64,000 bases of DNA, taken from NCBI RefSeq assembly GCF_018139145.2, contig NC_059474.1, positions 42,240,344 through 42,304,343 on the forward strand. Reading direction: 5' to 3'. This DNA comes from Gymnogyps californianus (lineage: Eukaryota; Chordata; Aves; Accipitriformes; Cathartidae). The position numbers and the translations under genes were made by a program. Each line of letters begins with the position of its first letter. Position 1 is the stretch's first letter. Positions 1 to 13,023 of the stretch are shown in pieces. The notes under the pieces are model-generated. The model did no database searches. It was not told the origin of the DNA and saw only the letters and a program-made list of their open reading frames with translations.

Positions 1-349
1 AACAGCTACTTGGGAAGACAAACGCCATCGCTCTGAACGTCCCCCGCTTCCTTCTTCTTCCCCCAGCTCTATATGCTGAGCATGATGTCATATGGTATGG
101 AATATCCCTTTGGTCAGTTGGGGTCAGCTGTGCCAGCTGTGTCCCCTCCCAGCTTCTTGTGCACCCCCAGCCTAGTTGCTGGTGGGGTGGGTTGAGGAGC
201 AGAACAGGCCTTGACTCTGTGTAAGCACTGCTCAGCAATAACTAAAACATCCCTGTGTTATCAATACTGTTTTCAGCACAAATCCAAAACACAGCCCCAT
301 ACGAGCTGCTGTGAAGAAAATTAACCCTATCCCAGCCAAAACCAGCACA
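1..349 (-). mobile_element. Partial ERV LTR, family A, cut by window edge
   Basis: This is the U3 side of a retroviral LTR on the minus strand. Its outer end is at 349, where the reverse complement begins TGTGCTGGTTTTGG, the same terminus as the complete copy at 48158. The segment runs from that terminus past the TATA region and stops at the window edge in the sequence matching the stretch after 48480, so R/U5 and any internal region are outside the window. A kappa-B-like decamer GGGATATTCC (reverse strand) is at 99-108. The TATA box is degenerate, with TATATAG on the minus strand at 69-75. The far end is not visible, so neither a target duplication nor solo-LTR status can be tested. The flank beginning at 350 reads ATAGG. 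Confidence 0.9.
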
Positions 350-3090
350 ATAGGTCAGTGCCAAACAGGCTTTAAAAGTAAATTCTATAACCTGATGTTT
401 AGAAAAATATTACTGCAGAATACATTCATGTCTGCAGATTTAAGACAGGATATTATCCTTATTTTTATCAAGAATCATATGAAGACAAGGTCAGTAGCAA
501 ATACCTATGGATGCAATATGCATTCTTCATATGTAATAAAGTCAGGGGGATCAAAAAACTACAGTGCTGCAATATTGATTACTCTTTTACATAGCATGGA
601 AATGAAAAAATGTTAATAACATATTTACAATTTTTTGTAATGTCCCCCTAGGGCATATGCTGATATTGAAACAGGACAGCAAAAAAAAAAAAAAGGAACA
701 TGATTTTGAGGATATTATTTACAAATAGGTGTTATGAAGTGCCAGTCTATTTGTATTTCCTTCTTTTTCTTTTTCCCTAACCAATCTCTCTAAGATATAA
801 GACTGGAAAGGAAAGACATTACTTCGTTGTCAGTAGTCTTGTCACATTCTTTAATAAAGGACTAAAATAAATATTCATTTCTAAGGAGCTCAAGGACTCT
901 CTAACAGAAATAGAAGACCTCTCACAAAGGAAGAAGAGGACTCAGAAATTCATGCCGAAAAAGGTGAAATTCATCCTTGGAAAAGGGCCAGCACATAGTC
1001 CATGTCCCATTTAGGTTTTAATTTGACAACTTCATTGACTCTTGTGCAATCTTGTGCCCAAAGTCTGCTCCCAGGATGAATTTCACACAGGATAATGGAA
1101 CATAGAACAAAGGCCAAAGAAAGCATTAAGAGCTGTAGTGTTTACAGGACATATATAAAGTATATTCTGCCTAGACATAAGCAAATTTTGAAGCAGCATC
1201 TGTAGATGCAGCTATGGGTTAAGGATCCATATGAACCACCAGTGTTTTTTTATTTCTTAAACTTAACTGAAGAGGAGGGACTTGCTGTGCTCTGTGCTAT
1301 TCTCTTAACACTTATTATTCCCTCTTTAGTATTCTCTTCTTCAGCTCTCCAGTAAAACACATCAGGCATTATACTCTATTTCCCCTACAACATGTCCCCT
1401 GTGTCTTTGCAAAATAAAGCTCTGCTTACAAAAGGCTAAAGATCACCTCCAACAGACGACTCGAGATCACCAGAGTTTCAACTACTATAGAGTTTAACCT
1501 TTAGTTAAAGACCAATCTGTGAGAAGAGGCATTACTTTTTTTTTCAGATCCCCTGGGTAGTTTCTGAAGAAAAATTCCACCGTTCGTGTGTAAGTAGAAA
1601 GCAAGAACCAGAAAACGCTAGTTTTAGGAAACAGAATATTTTCTAACAGAATTGGAGCTATTTAGCAAGCAGCACAAAAATGGGTTTTGTGTTAATAAAA
1701 CTGGTATGTTCTCAATCCATGTATTTTAATTTAAATTAATTTTTTTTAACTGAGTGGGATGAAGCTTTTAAAGGCTTCTTAGCTTTACCAGTGGTGGTAT
1801 TTCATTTTACAACTGTTTGTAATTATCTATTTACACTAACATAACAAATGTGGTGCCTCCAGCAGAAAGCTAAAGGTTGATGAGAAACAGAATGAAAAAG
1901 CACCTAAATGTTAGACTAGTCAGCAGGATTTTCAAGTTTGTTAAAATTAATACAAGCTATCATTAGAGTACTCTACAGTTCAGTGCTTCATAAATAGGAA
2001 AACCAAAACAGCAATGCTTTTTGTACCTTTCAGCTTGATTTTTATGTTGTTTTATCTTCTTTTAACACATCAGGATACAGAACGGCTTATAAAGCTTCCA
2101 GTATAGACCAGCAGTATAATAATTCACTATGTGCATCCTGAGCCACTTACAACTTGAATGCATCCAGAATGATTGAAAAATATATTCTAATTACAGAAAA
2201 CACAACAACGAAGAACAGAGAATTATCTCTGTCAGTGCCCTAGGGTGAAGATGGGTACCTCTTCAATCCTTTGCCTGCTTCATTCACTGACCCAGTTGTC
2301 TTGGCAGAGAAAATAAAAAAGTTTCTTCCACTTCTGTCTGCTGAGTCCTACATGTCCTGAAGAGCAGTAGGGTTCCTTCCAATCAGTGGCCATGGTTTTC
2401 TAAAATGAAATAAAATAAAATATCAAAGTACAACTTTGTAATTTATGTACCAAAAAGCATGAAAAAGTGCTTCAGACTGAGTACTGAGACTGCTTCAGAA
2501 AATGACACAGTGGGAGAATCAGTGCCAATTAATTTCAAATTTTGCAATATTCATTCAAAACGAATGAGTGCGTTACTTACCATATAATTTTATCAGAATA
2601 GAAGATGCTAATTGCCACAATGGTTTAAGTCACTCACAACCTCGACCACTTGCAGTGAAGCTTTCCAGGTGTGTTAAACAATTAAAAGCCTTGGGAATAC
2701 AAAAGTGGGTGAAAGAGTTCTTTGGTAGAACATTGAGTTATTCAAACATTATTTAACAAACATTTGAAGTTCTGAATGATGAATTTATTCAGAGAATCAT
2801 AGGGCATTTCTTAACAAAAATTCTGTGCAGGAAGGCATACATCTCTTACTCAGATACCTATATTACAATCACGCGTGTTATCGCACTAATAAATATTTGA
2901 CCCACTTGACTCAAAAATAGGTAAAAATAACATGGAAAATTAAGTGAGATTAAACATCTGGCTGCAATCTCAGTGGTAGTTGTAAACTGTGTCTTCTTAT
3001 ATAACCAATTATCAAGAGCTGTCTAAAGCCCCTGGTCCAATTAACAACTGTTAAACAGAGAAGGAAAAGATTTGGCCCACATAGATCTGA
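350..3090. other. AT-rich non-coding stretch
   Basis: No gene, RNA gene or repeat family was recognised. There is a run of 14 A at 681-694. The longest open frames are about 60-70 codons without recognisable motifs, and the one beginning at 311 starts inside the LTR. A small perfect inverted repeat was not found here. Confidence 0.6.
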
Positions 3091-3191
3091 AAGTATTATT
3101 TTAGGCTCTGTAGTGATACAAGGGTTTAACAGACAGTGAAATTTATATAACAAATTGAAAGCATGTAGTTGTAAAAATGGCCATAATATTT
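3091..3191 (+). repeat. Direct repeat, copy 1 of a ~93-bp unit
   Basis: This segment matches 4385-4482 in the same orientation. Over the 93-bp core starting at TTTTAGGCTCT, I count 81 identical bases (about 87%), with no gap in the core and a 2-base length difference just before it. Similarity stops abruptly on both sides. The copies lie about 1.29 kb apart. The unit is not a repeat family I recognise. It could be an old local duplication or two fragments of an undescribed interspersed repeat. Confidence 0.8.
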
Positions 3192-4384
3192 TTAATTTTC
3201 ATGTAATGTTTGTAATATTTAGTGTCCAGATACTAGGACTTCTTCTTTTTAATGAAAGGTGCCACATTCTATAACAAAGCAAGGAAGACAGTATTTTTTT
3301 TTCTGAAGTGCTAGAATTACCCAGAAGAATGAATATCATCACCTTTTTTGTACATAAAATGAAACATCTACAAGGAGAAAATGCATCAGGATCAATCCAA
3401 AATGAAATTTTTCAGCTGCAATCTGAGAACTCCCATGCAAGTCAACAGGATTTCTCTGCTCAGGAGCTGCAACACTAGGCCATTAATTTTACTGTATTAA
3501 TGGCTGATTTCAAAGCCACTCTTTCTAAAAAGTGTAAATTAAAATAAATATTCTTTCTTTTCTCTCAGATATGAAAGGTATGTTAGAGGAACTGCAAGCA
3601 TGAACTGAAAAGTCAGCTTATCTCTATCTGCATTTTACAAGGTTGCAACAGATAAAATAGTATTTCTCTTTTTGTGGAGAAACATCAATAGGTATCATTG
3701 TCCAGAGCTTTTCTGAGTTAGATCTTTCTCTCCTTTTCCATTTCTATAAGAGGTATTCTTCCACGTGCTTCATGCATGTATTTTCGTCACTGCAGATATT
3801 CAGAGGGCATCTGGAAACAGACTTAATCTCAGAAGAGCAGAGGTGTCAAACGGAGTAACCAAAGTCCAGAGAAGTGTTCCCTGTTGGTAGATGATTCATC
3901 CTGAAGTGGTCAGTGACTCAAAATTTGTACCACTTTTTGCTCACAGTGTGGTAAAAGATGTTGTGTTGTTATGGTGTAACCATTCATCAAGGACAAAATC
4001 CACAAATTAATGAAATATCCACAAAATGGAATCTAAATTTAATAACAGATTATTAGAACTGTGAGAGATTCAGCAATTCTGCTAGCATATTCCTATGAAG
4101 ATTTATACTTCTCTGACAACAAGCATGCCTGAGACTCAGGGGTGCAACCTGCAAGAAAAAGTCCTGCCTCCATTGTTGAAGATGAGGGTAGGGCCAGTGA
4201 ATTTATCTTGTTACTCAGTTTGGGCTTATTAGTATGGAATTCTTTCTTCTTCAACCTGTAGAACAAAGATAAGTAACAGACGGAAAGCTAGGCACAAAGG
4301 TTAACGGTGAAACAAAAAAATAATGAAGAATAAAGTATGCTATTTTCATTATAATGAAGTCCATTTGGTTTCAGCTTTAGAAGA
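3192..4384. other. Non-coding spacer between the two direct-repeat copies
   Basis: AT-rich sequence with no recognisable gene. An 8-bp inverted repeat, CCATTAAT and ATTAATGG with an 8-nt loop, lies near 3479-3502. Nothing else stands out. Confidence 0.55.
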
Positions 4385-4482
4385 AAGTTATTTTAGGCTC
4401 TCTAGTGATGCAAGGGTTTAACAGACAATGAAATACATATAAAAAACTGAAAGCAAATAGGTGTGAAAATGGCCATAGTATT
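4385..4482 (+). repeat. Direct repeat, copy 2 of a ~93-bp unit
   Basis: This is the partner of the copy at 3091-3191, with 12 substitutions in the 93-bp core. It shares the conserved stretches CAAGGGTTTAACAGACA and ATGGCCATA. A 150-codon open frame begins at 4463 near its end, but that frame runs on into the GC-rich segment and shows no known domain. Confidence 0.8.
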
Positions 4483-4670
4483 TCTCTCATCAATATGCTT
4501 TAATCCTGGCCAGGATTCTGGAAAGGATTCACAATTTAAATTTAATATCATATTGGCTTATAAAACCCCTGAATTTTGCTTTGGTATAAGTAATTCTAAA
4601 AAAACCCAAGCACTCCCACGTTTTCTGATTTTGTATCAAAATGGAACTGGAAGCCTCCACTTGACCATCA

Positions 4671-5130
4671 ACGGTTTCTTGCGGTCTGCTCTCTGCACCG
4701 CTGCTGCCTGCTGCTCCCTGGCACCCAGTCTGGGGGAGTGGCCTCCTGCCACCCCGGTCCCACCCCGAACCAGGAGTGCCCATCTCCTGCACAAGCAGAA
4801 CATGGGGAAAACCACGGCTAGACACCAGTCCCGGGCCTGTCCCTCTGACCGCTGTTTGGCCACAGTCCCTGAAAAACTCTACTTTTGTTCTGACAGGGTG
4901 CCAAAGCCGGTGTGAAAAAGTGCCCCGGTTACGGTTTGAAGGTTAAAGAAGCTGGAACATTTCTTCCAGCACAGAAATACCAAACACCTCGTGGAGGTGA
5001 ACACAATGGCTGACAGGAGTTTTTGTGGAGTGCCATCACATCGAACTGTCAAGCGCTGGCGTTATTCGCAAATCTTGTGAATCTGTAAGAACGCTACAGG
5101 CAAAAATGCTTCCCCTGTGGTGCATCTCCA
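4671..5130. other. GC- and CpG-richer island of unknown origin
   Basis: This ~460-bp block is clearly richer in GC than its AT-rich surroundings and carries about fifteen CpG dinucleotides, which are scarce elsewhere outside the LTRs. Several frames are open across part of it on both strands: plus to 4915, minus 4529-4825 and minus 4636-4863. None gives a protein I recognise. There are no LTR ends and no poly(A) tail. A pyrimidine-rich stretch ending ACAG at 4892-4897 resembles a splice acceptor. Possible identities are an inactive CpG island or promoter, an exon of a long non-coding RNA, or an old retrocopy. I cannot choose among them. Confidence 0.4.
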
Positions 5131-8100
5131 ACACTCTCTTCTCAGCAGCTTTAAAACCTAGGCTTTGCTGTCTTTTCTCATTAATTTTTGAATAGCTGAG
5201 CAGGCATAGAGAATTCTGTTTGTCTACCTTGTCACTGCCCAGTAAATGAAATTCACAGATAAAATGTCACAGAGCCCAAACCCCCTGAACAACAAAGTGT
5301 TGCAATCTGACTCTTTTCTTTCATTTGGGAAGATGGGGTTATCCGTGAATAAAAACCTCATATCCCCAGTAGTGATCAGTTCCACAGAATTTTTGTTTCA
5401 GTGTTTTGCTGAATTTGAGTACGCTGTAAACTTAGGACAAAACACTGCCTCAACTTCATCTGACATCAATATAGTTTTAATGAATCTGACCCTCTCATTC
5501 TCAGCTCTCAAAACCACCAGCACTGGTGTAATGAACTGACACATTGTTTAGCATATATTTTTTAAATCTCATTTAATTTTATAGTAGATTTTTTGTCTTA
5601 AAACCTTACAATTTTATTGAGCAATTAAACTGTGTTCTCAGTCAGGGGGAAGAAATGCTCATAAAATAGCAATAAGCTAAGCAGTAATTTCTAGACAGAA
5701 GTTGCATTTTTATTTCCTCCATCATAATAGGAACAAGTATTTGTTTTGTAAAATAAGTTGCAGAGTCTTCTAAAAAGCTGAAAATGACAATTGATTTTTT
5801 TCCCTTTTTTTTTCCCCCCTTTAAGTGAGATTAAGTTTAGAGTGCTTGGAATAACAAACTACTACTGCTGTACTGGTCTTATCAGATCAATCAGTCAAAT
5901 GAAATGAGGAATAGTTGGTGGAATCTTTTTCTACAACCATTTTGCTGACTGATGGCTGCTTTCAAAGCATCACTTATTGAATTTGCTTCCAGAAAGCACC
6001 TCTGCTTTAACATGAACATTTTAAAGGTAACCTTGTTGCTGCCAACAAACTAGTGAAATTCTGTATCTGTTGTAAACATTTCTGATTTTAAAGAAAGATG
6101 ACTGCACACCTCTTTGTGATGGTGGGATGACTACCAGTGAATTTTAAAGATGATGTTTAAAAGTGTAAAACATTATGTACAGTACCTAAGTATGTCTTCA
6201 AGTATAATCATCACAAAATTAGGTTTTAACAAATGGGAATTTAAAAGACATTGCTATTTGTAAGACAATATCAGTATCTTTTATTTCACTTATCACCTCC
6301 ATTATTAAGTTGCTCTGGTAGATTCTAAAGTATGTTTCTATTCAACATGAGTAAGGAAGGAAAAATATACACTTAAAATGATTACACAAAACTGCCTAAA
6401 ATATTAAAAAATCCCCACCAATATGTATTTAGTTTGCAGGAAATATTAAACCATAAAACTATACACTGCTAGTCTATGGAGAAATACTGCTTTCTTCTTC
6501 CATTACTAATTAAATGCCATTGGAAGAATAAAACAATTCAACACTCTGTCTTCTAGAAAACACCTTGTTAAAATATCTCTATATTATGGATACCTACCTA
6601 CCTACTTAGTCACTTTCATTTTCAGTCAACATGAATACCTTAAAAATAGTTTGGATAGAGACAATGTACCTTAATCTGCATATTAAATATTAAAACATTA
6701 ACTTATAAAAGTTACAGAGCCTCATAAAAAGGAAAAATAAGCTGCTCTCCTCTTCATCCACATAGCAGCACAGTACACAGAAGCACGTGACAAGTTGTTT
6801 TAAGACTCAGTAACAACTAACAGGTTTATGAACATGCTTAAAAATTGGCTAAGGCCTGAATGCTAGCAGACATGTGCTTCAGTATCCAGAAGAATCCTGG
6901 CACCGATAGCGTAATAATAGTAGTAGGCCAAACTCTTTAATCTTTATGTAGATGTTAAGTAAATGAATTACTATTTTATTATACTATTTATTTACTATAA
7001 ATTACTATTTTAATAATGCAAGTTTCTATAATCTTAGTCCCTTCTAAAGTAAAAATCCTACTGATTTCAGTCCCTATCTGAAAAGCAAAGGCAGATGAAG
7101 CTGCTGCACCACTTGAAAGACATTCTTACACAGAAATATAATCATTCTTCTGAAGCGTGATGAGCAGAAGTGACAAGGAGGTGCTTTTATTCATTATTAT
7201 CCTCTAGTTTACAGCAGATTGAAAATTTCTGACTACCTAAACAGTTTCTATCAGCAGATACTGATTTTTTTAAATCAAAACATATCAGCAAAAACTATCA
7301 GCATCACTGACATTTAGGAAAAAAAGTTCTCAAGAAGTTTCTTTGCAGTAAAACGATGTCCTTCATTTTGAATATTACATTCAATCATGAAATCAAAATA
7401 TTTTACTATCTTGTGCTCAAAAGGAGCATAATGCTGTTGCAACAATGCAATTGTTTGAAGTGTTCCAATAACATCAAAACTAAGCACTTAAATCTTAAAA
7501 ACAGATTGTTTCCACAATATACTAAAAATACTGTGCAATAATACTTTTGGAAGGATCTTTTTAAATATCTTTCCTGAGAGATTTTGGCTGCATGTTCCAA
7601 CTTAGGAAAAAAAATAATTTCAAAATAATTATCCTTATTTCTAATGAAGCAGAAATTCCAAATTTTGACCAGGCTTGACTAGAGTCACACTCCAGTTCAT
7701 GCTTCATCTCTTTTACAGTGTACTATACTGCACTGTGTGGAAAACTGAAGAGTTATAACACTGAACTCTAATGGCTCTTAGATCAATAAAGTACTGTGAC
7801 ATGCTGTACTCCCAGGTGAAAGGAAAATTGAGCTGGCAATTGACATCTCGGATCTGCCAGTTCCTTACATTCACAGAGACATTATTATTTAGTCTGGTTG
7901 AAAGCAATATTCTAATATAACCAAAGGTCAGAGTTGAGTAATAAATCTGAAGCTAGAGTCAGTTTATCATAATACTGCCATGTAAAAGTCACAATGTGTA
8001 AGTAAAGGTCAATTTTAGCAAGTCATATTCAAGTGTTTTTCCTTTGGGCTATGGTAAAAAAAACCCTTCTGTGTTATGTGATAAGTAAATACTGAAAGGT

Positions 8101-9529
8101 ATAGCAATCACTAAATAATATCATATTACAAATTATCTAATTTTAATCCTGCTGTGTATCAGATTCTTAGAGACTGCAGCACCATTCCAGTCTGGTCTTT
8201 CAATTTCTCAGCACATCACCAAGTTAAACTTACAATACATTCTCCTCAACTAATAAACTGAAAGATTATTAGCTCATTGTACAGGTATTTGCATGGACTT
8301 CCAAAGTTTCATTACTTTTTATGTTTCACTGAAGGCATTGAGGGATTATCATACCTTTTAGGAAGATCTTCACTTAGTAAGCAAGCTGAAGCAACGCTAT
8401 GTGAATCAGCCTGCCTTGCCGCAGTTCTTTCTTGTAGACTTTTAAACTGATGTAAACTGTACCTTTCTGTCAGTAAAGACTAATGACCTGAAAGTGCTAC
8501 ACTAGTCAAATAGCTGGAAATACAAAAGCATTGCTATGCCATTCCTCCTTAGGACAGCACATTTCAGCTGAAAACCTGTTCTGTTGATCAGGAATTGCTA
8601 TCCAAACCTACAATCTCGAGAAAACAACATAAATGTGGGAGCTGTTTTACGCTGAAAAACAGTGTGAGTGTTACTGTTTGAATATTGCGTCTTGCTGAGA
8701 ACTCAAAATAATGTCCCATAACAAGCAGTATTACAATATAGCCTCACGCTGTGTAGTATTATGCAATTGAATCATTGTAGTTGCTGGGTCAAGAAGCTAC
8801 ACTGTGAATTCAGGAAGTCTGCAAGATCTGTGAGTGATTCATGTGTAAAGTACTAATGTCAACACGGCTGATTTTTTTTTTTTAAAAGAAAGAAACAAAA
8901 GCCTTGTAAGACACATATGATACCCAATGGCCTGAAGTTTCCAGGCAGAAATTATAATCTAGCAGGGAGTCATGGAGGGAATATACCTTCCCCAGGGAAT
9001 AGCAACCATGCAGTGCAATTTTCTGGACTTCTTACCAATTATGTTTATTATCAGAGGTCCACTGAGATTTTCAGCTTCTGTAGACATTTATATCACAATT
9101 ACCATTATAAAAGCCTTCTTGAAGGTTTCCCAAATATTATTACTATTTATCAGCTTTCCTCCTTCCCTCTTCCTATGCCTTACCAGAGCGTTTACTATAG
9201 AGATGCTGGACACCAACAAGAATTCAATTTGTGAAGACTATGTCCACTCTAATCTGTTATTTCAGGAGTAGAAGAGGCCATGCAAAATTTATTTCTTTAT
9301 CATGACACATTTCCTTACAGAGAAGAAATCTCCAAACTCTGCCTTTTCATTTTCATTAACCTAACCATAGCAGTATTTTCTCTTATTCCTAGTGTAATCA
9401 GATATGATAACCTTTATACTATTTGTAATTATTTAACTGGACCTGCCTACAGCTACCAAGATCTCTAATTTTTTCATGTGACATCCCTTAGGGACACTTA
9501 TAAAAACCAGCAATAGTAAATACCATCTA
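5131..9529. other. AT-rich non-coding stretch
   Basis: No gene was recognised. There is a pyrimidine-rich tract at 5793-5823 and a T run near 8871-8883. Open frames at 5246-5539 (97 codons) and two overlapping ones at 8917-9271 (99 and 105 codons) have hydrophobic, low-information translations with no recognisable family. They are best taken as chance frames. Confidence 0.6.
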
Positions 9530-9785
9530 TTATCTTTACTTCCTTCCCCTCCCCACCATCAGGTGTTTGTACACATGGATAAGCCTGAGCCTTCATTTCT
9601 CCAGGCTGAACAGTCCCAGCTCTCTCAGTTTTTCCTTATATGAAAGGTGCTCCAAACCCTTAATGATCTTTGTGGCCCTTTGCTGGACTGGCTTCAGTAT
9701 GTCCATGTTTCCCTTGTAGTGAGGAGCCCAGACCTAGACACAGCACTCCAGATGTGTATTACCAGTGCTGAGTAGAGGGGAGAAG
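9530..9785 (-). mobile_element. CR1 LINE fragment, reverse transcriptase C-terminal region
   Basis: On the minus strand this segment encodes the C-terminal end of the CR1 non-LTR retrotransposon ORF2. One frame reads the family-typical GLEHLSYKEKLRELGLF, preceded by a degraded HLE-C-V-WAP stretch and followed by the usual YK-L continuation. An in-frame stop in the HLE...WAP region and further changes show it is dead. The fragment lacks the upstream reverse transcriptase and endonuclease domains, and also the 3' UTR with its short terminal tandem repeat, so it is truncated at both ends. CR1 is the dominant LINE of birds and other sauropsids. Boundaries are accurate to about 20 bp. Confidence 0.9.
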
Positions 9786-12700
9786 AATACTCTGTGTTTT
9801 CAAGATTATAATTTTACCCATAAAAAGTAAGAAAACCTTTTTTAAAAGGAAGGAGTTTTTTTATATCTTTCCAATATCTTTATATTAGTGCATAACATAC
9901 TATTTTGTAATTCTTGGCAGTTTACTCAAGATACATTATTAAAGAACTATTACTTAGAAAGATGCTAGTTTTCCTTGGAATTTCTGGAACTAGCTAAGAA
10001 TTCTCTCTGCATGTTTATCAACCCCAAATTTCTAGTCACTACAATTTGCTTAGAGTACTTTATCTCCCGTGTTATCTGTGTGTTTTACTTGCTGCATCCT
10101 GGTTTTGCACATGACATTTCCCCCCCTTCTTTTTCCCCACATATATGTGCTACTCTGAAATCTATTACACAAACTAAATATTTTTCACAACGTTAGAATT
10201 CATTACTTTTTAATCACCAAAATAGTTTCAGAAATGAATAACTACTAAAATAAAAAAGATTAATGCAAGTTTTATAACTAGTTGTTATAACCAACTTTTC
10301 AACAACATCTCTTGGATGGAATATGCTAAACTTCTACATACCATAACAAACTATATTTGTATTCCTTTACAATTCCTGGTTTCAGATATAATCAGGACCA
10401 ATTTAGATATATCCATAGTGTAAGTGGGGAAAAATAAAGCATTAATGGGGAAATAAAACCCATCTCCTACACTAACAAAAAAAAAATACAAAGATAAAGA
10501 AAAGTTATGGCTGCCCTTGATACTCTCTGGTGCATTTGTGTTGTGTATTGGTTATGGTTAAACAAGAAACATCTATTCAGATAGCTCTGAATATCCTGTG
10601 CAGTAATCTTTGAATTTATGGCTACCTGCTGGTTACAGTTCCATACTATTTTGAATATAATGGCTTAGCTTTAGCTTATTGCCATGCTAACCACAGCAGG
10701 CTCCATTACCTTGCAAGTACCCATTGTAAATGCTGATGTTAGCCATAGCCTTCCTTTTCTGATACTGTTCCTAATTCTTCCAGATCCAACAATTATATCA
10801 CTGTTCTCCATAATTTGACCTCTGTCTTACCTGATGAAAAGGTGCCTTTGATTCTAACTACATCAAGCTAATTTCGGTCTTGCTTTCATTCTACTTTGTT
10901 GTAGACTCTATATCTAGATTGCTTTTGGTTCATATTGTGACAGAACTCAACTAGAATGCCAAATTTTACATTTCTTTTAAGTGTAGAGCACTGAATCAGG
11001 TTAAATATAGGAATGTAGGCTTCTTAATTATGTATGTTAGTGCTTTGCAGAACCATTAATCTTTTAAAAATAACACACTCGTGCTTCAGAAGACACTGAA
11101 TGGGTTGTTGGTTCTGCTGTTATCTAAACAGAAAACATGAGCAGTAATGCAAATGCAAAATCACTGTTGTGGGGGAACCTTGGAATGATTTGGGCTTTAA
11201 GCTTTCTCATTTGTGAGCAAGACTCAGCTACAACTGCTGAAGAGCATGAAATTGAGCTGTCGTTACCTACTCATTATATTTTATTGTGCTAGGAATCATT
11301 AGGAATCAAGGATGTGAGAGTCATGAGAAATGGGGAGCATATTTGTATCAAGTTCTTACTGTTATGCTTCTCTTTCCAATTTAGTATTATTCAAATTTCT
11401 TCAAAATTATTCAAGAAAATTTTATTACTATGAATTTTGCCTCGTGTGTCAACACTACAAAGGTAACTCTCATCCTATTCCCTTCTCATGATGACCCCAC
11501 CTCTAAGGCATCCCTTAAAAACTACAAACTAATTTATCTCTGATTCTTAACAAGCTTTTTAAGACTTTTCATCTTTTCCAAATATCCTTTGCCTTCAGAA
11601 ATCAATGGCAAGCTCATATTGTTTGAGATCAGCCCCTTGAAGGGTTGCTTTGAATGACTGAAGGTCTTCTATATAACCATTAAGGATTTAGTAGTTCTCT
11701 TCCATCATTTTAGTTTCAGATAATCTTTATTTAAGCACCTATGGGCACTGTTACATGGGAAACAGAATTTCTACAATTCAGCGAGGTGATTCTTGAAGGA
11801 TTTATTTTAAGTTTTAAGGTGCCTAAGCCTGGGTAGATATCTTTTATTATAAACAACATTTTTTTTAGTAAATTAGTAAAATACCACATAATGTAGATTT
11901 GTAGATACACTGCTTCATTGTCAAAAAGGATAAACTTGACCATATTGTGTACTAATTAATATTGATGTAGGAAAGAGTAACTTAAATGACTTAACTGAAG
12001 TTATTTGGATTTATTGGGAAATATACGAAAATAGAGTTTAATTTAATCTAGCACTCAAGGTTGATATTTTTAAGAACAGGAGAAAGGACTAATCTCACAG
12101 TATCTTGGCTAATGTATTATATAGTGTCATCAATGTCATTTGAATTCAACAAGATAAAAATAAATGGAGGTATATGGTCCAAAGACAGACCTGTAACTTT
12201 TAGGTTGTTTTCATGTTTTTTGGAGATTAACTGTTCTCCAAAACTTTTACAAGTAGTTTGAACTTTTACAAACCATTTGAACAGTAATATTTCTATTTGT
12301 CCTTCAAAATCTTTGTTGAAGTGGGCATGAAATGACTCCAAGTTGGATCAATGCTTCACGAAGGAGTCCTTCTGGCTTGGCTTATTTGTTTTCATACTAG
12401 CAAAACAAGTGTGACAGAAACAGGACAACTGTTCCAGTTAGACTGCCACAAGACTCAGAGAACTGATGGATGATGCATTTTATTATTTACTACAGTTCTA
12501 TGTTTTTATTTCCAAAATATCATTATTGTTAACTATGATCTACCTAGTACCCCTAATTTGTCCTTGGTGATGGGAATGTTATAATGTGCAAGTATTCAAT
12601 TAGTTTAGCATTACAAACAGGGTTTGCAAAGAACTGAAGCAGAATGTGTGCAGACTTATGTAAATATTTCATTTCAGAGCATGTAAAAAAAAAATCTATG

Positions 12701-13018
12701 GTAGCTAAATTTGTAAAAATTGATAGTTTTTCTAAGTTGGATGAAGCTTCTCTCACTAGGGAAGGTATTGGTAGATTTTTTACCACCTGATCTCCTGGGT
12801 GACAAAAGCTATATGCTGTTATTATAGCTCCATATGGATTACTGCTAATAGGTGGGAAAAAAAAGGGCTGTAAAACTATGGTTCTGTCTCATGGCAGCAA
12901 AATATCTGCAGGGAAAGCAGATACATGATGTTCTGAATTTCCAGTTAGCCTTACCTGTGCTAAAATTAAAGAAAATCTTTAAAAGGACGGTCCTAGAGAT
13001 TGCTAAATTTTGAATGAA
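9786..13018. other. AT-rich non-coding stretch
   Basis: No gene or known repeat was recognised. A two-copy 19-bp tandem duplication (unit AACTTTTACAA followed by 8 variable bases) occupies 12242-12279. The open frames of 60-77 codons show no motifs. Confidence 0.6.
12242..12279 (+). repeat. Short tandem duplication, 2 x 19 bp
   Basis: Two adjacent 19-bp units share AACTTTTACAA at the start and TTTG at the end, differing only in the middle bases. It is a small local slippage-type duplication with no evident function. Confidence 0.7.
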
Positions 13019-13023
13019 AAGTG

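Noticed and set aside
2780..2800. CR1 3'-terminal repeat on the minus strand (AGAATCATAG)
   Set aside because: There is only one 10-bp word and no adjoining CR1 sequence.
8917..9271. Two overlapping ~100-codon frames as genes
   Set aside because: The translations are hydrophobic and unassignable, and the two frames overlap on the same strand, typical of chance openness.
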